NCBI RefSeq assembly: GCF_008973715.1
Contig: NZ_WBOL01000014.1
Span: 37,057-101,056 of the forward strand
Reading direction: 5' to 3'
DNA from: Nitrincola schmidtii
GTDB taxonomy: Bacteria; Pseudomonadota; Gammaproteobacteria; Pseudomonadales; Balneatricaceae
DNA: 64,000 bases
Program-made: the position numbers and the translations under genes
Shown: positions 60,251 through 64,000 of the stretch, one piece after another
How the letters are laid out: the number at the start of each line of letters is the position of its first letter
Position numbering within the stretch: position 1 is the first letter of the stretch
Notes under the pieces: model-generated
The model's input: the letters and a program-made list of their open reading frames with translations, nothing else
What the model was told of the DNA's origin: nothing
The model's database searches: none

Positions 60251-62859
60251 AGTCATTATTTAAAAACGATATTCGAGAGAGAGTCTTATTTTTATCTATC
60301 TTTCCAATGCTTGCCATAACGTTGTTCTTAGGCAGTTTTTTTATCTATACACAAGTAGAAAATGCAGAGCAAGGGATGATAGAAAAAGGTCAGGAGTTTA
60401 GTCAGTTACTAGCTGCAGCTGCCGAATTTGGGATCTTAAGTAATAATCCTGCTGAACTAGCACCACTGAGTCAACAATTAATAAAGAATCCATTAGTTAT
60501 CGATGTCATTTTTACAGATCAAGACCTATTAGTTATTCATAGGGAAGATGTGTTCGATGTTTCATTAAGCATACCTCCAGATCCAACTTCTCGAACAGCA
60601 CAAGAATGGCTCTTTAGTCACCCTGTGAAACCTATGCCGATCCGAACGCTGAGTGCAAGTAGCATTGAAGACAAGAGTTCAAATGAGGACATTACTGGCT
60701 GGGTAATTATAGTTTTCTCAGATGAACCCATTCGACAGCAGCAGTATCAAATTATACGTAATAGCCTTTTTATAATTTTAGCAGGCTTTTTGATAACCTT
60801 TTTACTATCAAATTACTTTGGTAGAAAGATTAGTCTTCCGGTAAAACAGCTTTCTATCATCATAAGCCAGTTAAGACGCGGAAATTTAAGTACTCGTGCA
60901 ATGGGTTCAAATACAGAAGAATTCAATCAACTAGCAGAGGGCATAAATGAGCTTGCTAAGTCTCTAGAAGAATCAAATTACCAAATGGAAAACCGAATTA
61001 ATCAGGCAACTCAAGCTCTCTCTGTCAGTCTTCAAGAGCTTGAAATTAAAAACAATCAATTGACAAAAGCCCATCAGAAAGCCGATTCAGCAAACAGAGC
61101 GAAAGATGCATTTTTAGCACGAATGAGTCATGAGCTAAGAACCCCGCTAACTTCTGTAATCGGATTTACACGAATGATTCAGGAAGGTAGTACTGAACAA
61201 GAACGTGCTCACTATCTAAAAATTATTGATCACACCTCACAGATGCTACTGACATTAATTGATGATCTTCTTGATTTCACACGGTTAGAATCTGATGCTA
61301 TAGAATTAGAATTCATTAGTTTTCATCCAGAAAAGCTATTCCATCAAGCTATAGAAATGCAGGCTCTTGCCGCCCATGCAAAAGGAATAGAACTGATACT
61401 GAATGGTTCATTCAAATTACCAGAATTACTGGTGGGCGATCCAACACGTATACGCCAAATCATAACCAATCTAATTGGTAATGCGATTAAATTTACCGAT
61501 AGAGGACATATAGAACTTCATACAGAATATTTTCATAAGCAAAAGACGCTTATGTTTTCTGTAGAGGATACAGGCATAGGGATCAACGAGAATTATAAAA
61601 ATAAAATGTTTGAATCCTTTACACAAGCAGATAATAGTATTAGCCGTAAGTATGGGGGCTCAGGTCTAGGTTTAGCTATTACTTCTCGTTTAATAAAGCT
61701 AATGAATGGGCACATACATGTTGAAACCAAGTCAGGAAAAGGTAGTAAATTTGTTGTTACAATACCTGTTGAGGTTAAAGTTGAACCTTTTGAGATAGAT
61801 GAAATTGAAGATTTCAGCATTAGATTATCTGATGAAAATCTCAATATACTAGTAATAGAAAGTAATACTGTTTCAAGAAAGAGTATATCTGATACTTTTA
61901 GTTATCATAACATTGCATGTAAGGACGTAGAGCGTATAGAAGATGCTTTGAACACAGCTGAGCAATATTCGCATATAATTATTAGCCATGCTGCCAATGA
62001 TCATAATTTAGAATTACTCTATCGGAAAACAGAATCGCTTAGACAGCAATTTCCCATTGCAAAAATAATTATCCTGCACCCAGCTACGATTAGACGAGAC
62101 TCCCTTAAAAATTTTAAAGCCTTAAGCTTTACAAAGCCTCTTTCATCATCTCAATTACTAAAGTGTATCTGTAACTCAAAGGAACTTAATAATTCACTTA
62201 ATGATACAGATTACGAATTAGATTCATTGGAAATACTAATAGCTGAAGATAATGACTATAACAGGCTTCTAGTTAAGCGAATTTTGAGGCAAGCTGGTAT
62301 AAAGACGCGAGAAGTCACTACAGGCAAACAAGCCATTGATGAAATTAACATTAAAATGCCTGATATTATTTTGATGGATATCAACATGCCGGATATGGAT
62401 GGCATTGAAGCTTCTAAACTTATTTTAGAGCAACATCCGAAGGCGCAAATCATAGCTTTGACGGCAAACATCTCTTCTCGTGAGCAACAACTGCTAAATC
62501 AAATAGGAATCGGTAGAGTTCTTATTAAACCTTTAAATATTGAAAAATTGTATGCTCTATTAAGCACATTAGATTTTAGAAGAGGCAAAGTTACATCAGC
62601 AGGAACGAATAAGTCTGAGTTTGAAATCGAAATAAAACGTCAATTAGAGGAAATACAATCGCGCATCTACGCGAAAGATTACGAAAGCCTTGCTCGAAAT
62701 GCACATCAACTTTATGGATTTGCAGGATTATTTGATCATCCAGAGATAGAAATGGTTGCTGAACGCTTAAAGAAAGCCGTGATAAGCCGTGATATCAGAA
62801 ACATATGGAGTGCATACAATCAGCTTGCTAGGGTAGTCAACAATCTACAACGTTTTTAA
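60247..62859 (+). CDS. BarA-like hybrid sensor kinase with Hpt domain
   Basis: This 870-aa inner-membrane protein has a first helix (about 14-34), a periplasmic sensor of about 140 residues (AAAAEFGILSNN resembles the BarA sensor), a second helix (about 175-195), HAMP, coiled coil, HisKA with H295 in MSHELRTPLT, HATPase (DTGIGI, GSGLGLA), a first receiver that lacks the phosphoacceptor (HIIISHAAND), a second intact receiver (D711 in LMDINMPDMDG) and a C-terminal Hpt domain (H820 in AHQLYGFAG). No separate output regulator is next to it, so the phosphoryl group must go to a regulator elsewhere. Coupled to the binding-protein gene. Confidence 0.92.
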   Translation: MKSLFKNDIRERVLFLSIFPMLAITLFLGSFFIYTQVENAEQGMIEKGQEFSQLLAAAAEFGILSNNPAELAPLSQQLIKNPLVIDVIFTDQDLLVIHREDVFDVSLSIPPDPTSRTAQEWLFSHPVKPMPIRTLSASSIEDKSSNEDITGWVIIVFSDEPIRQQQYQIIRNSLFIILAGFLITFLLSNYFGRKISLPVKQLSIIISQLRRGNLSTRAMGSNTEEFNQLAEGINELAKSLEESNYQMENRINQATQALSVSLQELEIKNNQLTKAHQKADSANRAKDAFLARMSHELRTPLTSVIGFTRMIQEGSTEQERAHYLKIIDHTSQMLLTLIDDLLDFTRLESDAIELEFISFHPEKLFHQAIEMQALAAHAKGIELILNGSFKLPELLVGDPTRIRQIITNLIGNAIKFTDRGHIELHTEYFHKQKTLMFSVEDTGIGINENYKNKMFESFTQADNSISRKYGGSGLGLAITSRLIKLMNGHIHVETKSGKGSKFVVTIPVEVKVEPFEIDEIEDFSIRLSDENLNILVIESNTVSRKSISDTFSYHNIACKDVERIEDALNTAEQYSHIIISHAANDHNLELLYRKTESLRQQFPIAKIIILHPATIRRDSLKNFKALSFTKPLSSSQLLKCICNSKELNNSLNDTDYELDSLEILIAEDNDYNRLLVKRILRQAGIKTREVTTGKQAIDEINIKMPDIILMDINMPDMDGIEASKLILEQHPKAQIIALTANISSREQQLLNQIGIGRVLIKPLNIEKLYALLSTLDFRRGKVTSAGTNKSEFEIEIKRQLEEIQSRIYAKDYESLARNAHQLYGFAGLFDHPEIEMVAERLKKAVISRDIRNIWSAYNQLARVVNNLQRF

Positions 62860-62862
62860 AAA

Positions 62863-63237
62863 CTAAAACTCTTTAGTAACAGGCGTTTCTTCAATTAATT
62901 TTTCCAACTGTACAATGACAGGAGCAAGCCTCGCTCTTGACTCTCTGTCATATATAAAACCGTTGATCCCCTCTCTAGCTGGCTTTTGTCCATCAGTGCC
63001 CTCATGAATAGCCACAAGCCAACGTCTGATATTTTCTAGTTCTGGATCGTGACTGATAGGGTAGCCAATTAGCATGTCCCAGGATTGAGGACTAGTGGTT
63101 TGGTCCTCGATACCTTTTATAAGCTTAAGCACATATGCTCTATCTGGACGATAGCTAGGAGATTTACCAAAGGCCATTGCTATGCCAATAAGCAAAAGAA
63201 ATACAGCACTCACAAAAAAAACAATGAAAAATTCCAT
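62863..63237 (-). CDS. Small membrane-anchored protein, unrecognised (124 aa)
   Basis: I do not recognise this family. One N-terminal helix (about 2-24, IVFFVSAVFLLLIGIAMAFG) precedes a soluble domain of about 100 residues with YDRESRARLAPVIVQLEKLIE. It begins at the stop of the DUF2489 gene (TAATG), so the two are translationally coupled and probably act together. It converges with the BarA-like kinase, three bases apart. Confidence 0.8.
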   Translation of the reverse strand: MEFFIVFFVSAVFLLLIGIAMAFGKSPSYRPDRAYVLKLIKGIEDQTTSPQSWDMLIGYPISHDPELENIRRWLVAIHEGTDGQKPAREGINGFIYDRESRARLAPVIVQLEKLIEETPVTKEF

Positions 63238-63719
63238 TAATGTACTCGTTTATCGAAAGCATAATCCTTTAAGAAAAGGGCGGCTTTACGAATCTCATCT
63301 GAGTACTGTTGTTCTAGCGAATTTAACTGTTCCTGGAAAGGTATTTTTTCCTTTGATGAAAGTCTTTTCCATGCCTCTAATGTAGGGATATGTGAAGTTT
63401 TTGAATACATAAGTTCTACCACTTGTAGCTCAGGCTGCTGATGTAATTGTGGTGCATAATTATCGATCAACACTTTCAGTCGAATACACCCTTCAGCCAT
63501 TGGACACTGGCCATCATAGATACTCCTAGAAATGATACGAATGCTATCGATTAGATAATCTTTCTGTTCCTGAGCTGCGATAGCATGGGCTTGAATGGAA
63601 GCTTCTTGCTTTTGCCTCTTTATTTTAAGTTCAGTAGATTTTTTCCAAACGAAGAAAGCTAAACCAACTGAAAGAATTGTAAAAACCAATATTAAAATAT
63701 ATAGAACCGTCTCAGACAT
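63237..63719 (-). CDS. DUF2489 family membrane-anchored protein
   Basis: This 160-aa protein has an N-terminal helix (about 5-26) and a helical soluble domain with the DUF2489 pattern SIRIISRSIYDGQCPMAEGC and IRLKVLID, including two cysteines (CPMAEGC). Function unknown. It lies about 180 bp downstream of the 5S rRNA gene on the same strand, behind its terminator. Confidence 0.86.
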   Translation of the reverse strand: MSETVLYILILVFTILSVGLAFFVWKKSTELKIKRQKQEASIQAHAIAAQEQKDYLIDSIRIISRSIYDGQCPMAEGCIRLKVLIDNYAPQLHQQPELQVVELMYSKTSHIPTLEAWKRLSSKEKIPFQEQLNSLEQQYSDEIRKAALFLKDYAFDKRVH

Positions 63720-63849
63720 TTACACACCGCCTAATAACCTAGTGAAATAGTAGAGTAATTCTACCTTGAAAAAATTCATACTGCGAATTGTACGGTTCAC
63801 TGTCATCATTTGATCTTATCAGATTGTGTACAAACGCATGATTTCGAGC

Positions 63850-63888
63850 AGATAATAAAAAACCCTTGCCACTGAGTGACAAGGGTTT
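63850..63888 (-). terminator. Terminator of the rRNA operon
   Basis: AAACCCTTG (63860-63868) pairs with CAAGGGTTT (63880-63888). On the minus strand it is followed by TTTTTATTATC. It lies 12 bp after the 5S rRNA 3' end. Confidence 0.9.
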
Positions 63889-63900
63889 CTTAGAATTAAG

Positions 63901-64000
63901 TGCCTGGCGATGACCTACTCTCACATGGGGAGACCCCACACTACCATCGGCGATGACGCGTTTCACTACTGAGTTCGGGATGGGATCAGGTGGTTCCACG
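63901..64000 (-). rRNA. rrf: 5S ribosomal RNA, partial (3' part)
   Basis: The reverse complement matches bacterial 5S rRNA: CCGAACTCAGTAGTGAAACG, CGATGGTAGTGTGGGGTCTC, and the 3' end CGCCAGGCA. About 100 of some 115-120 nt are present; the 5' end lies beyond the right edge. It is the last gene of an rRNA operon transcribed leftward. Confidence 0.97.

Noticed and set aside
63739..63999. Minus-strand frame across the right edge
   Set aside because: It reads through the 5S rRNA gene and its terminator.

Overview
The window looks like a chromosomal segment of a moderately AT-rich marine gammaproteobacterium, most likely of the Oceanospirillales/Oceanospirillaceae type. The reasons are the combined CrbS/CrbR-acs acetate switch, a FleQ-FleS-FleR (FlrABC) flagellar regulator operon, the miaB-phoH-ybeY-corC-lnt block, the DUF1451-leuS-lptE-holA block, glnA-ntrBC, and genes typical of the group such as DUF1820 and DUF2489. 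The genus call is inference from gene content. Nearly all of the window is ordinary, dense, intact coding sequence. I see no insertion sequence, prophage, CRISPR array or complete tRNA.

Layout. 0-11.4 kb is an acetate uptake and activation locus: a sodium:solute symporter cut by the left edge, an unrecognised 170-aa membrane protein, a second symporter with its DUF4212 small subunit, the symporter-kinase hybrid CrbS, its LuxR-type regulator CrbR, and acetyl-CoA synthetase. 11.6-15.6 kb holds the flagellar regulators fleQ, fleS and fleR in one tight leftward operon. 15.7-26.7 kb is housekeeping: DUF1820, miaB, phoH, ybeY, corC, lnt, a zinc-ribbon protein, leuS, lptE, holA and a small lipoprotein cytochrome c. 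26.8-30.9 kb is the nitrogen control set glnA-ntrB-ntrC, with a perfect sigma-54 promoter and an NtrC-type palindrome. 31.3-36.1 kb has typA, a prolyl aminopeptidase, dtd and an NSS-family transporter.

36.1-47.5 kb is the most interesting region. It is a divergent set of circularly permuted ATP-grasp (amidoligase-like), alpha-E and transglutaminase-like genes, with one split and one fused ATP-grasp/alpha-E pair, plus a DUF2126 fusion and an EamA exporter. The 327-bp divergent promoter region carries a sigma-54-like promoter facing each way and two NtrC-like boxes between them, so this peptide-ligase/protease-like system is probably switched on by nitrogen limitation, using the NtrBC pair encoded 10 kb away. 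47.5-53.5 kb is a leftward run of six genes: an MCE lipid transporter (STAS-MlaE fusion, ATPase, MCE protein, PqiC-like lipoprotein), a TIGR01244-type phosphatase/sulfurtransferase, and a large predicted SLOG-SLATT membrane protein of the kind proposed to act in nucleotide-triggered membrane-effector systems.

53.6-62.9 kb is rightward: a DacB/PBP4 carboxypeptidase, then a module of two tandem TonB-dependent receptor paralogs, a periplasmic binding protein and a BarA-like phosphorelay kinase, visibly AT-richer than its neighbours. 62.9-63.7 kb has two small membrane-anchored proteins (one DUF2489). The right edge holds the 3' part of a 5S rRNA on the minus strand with its terminator, the tail of an rRNA operon lying beyond the window.
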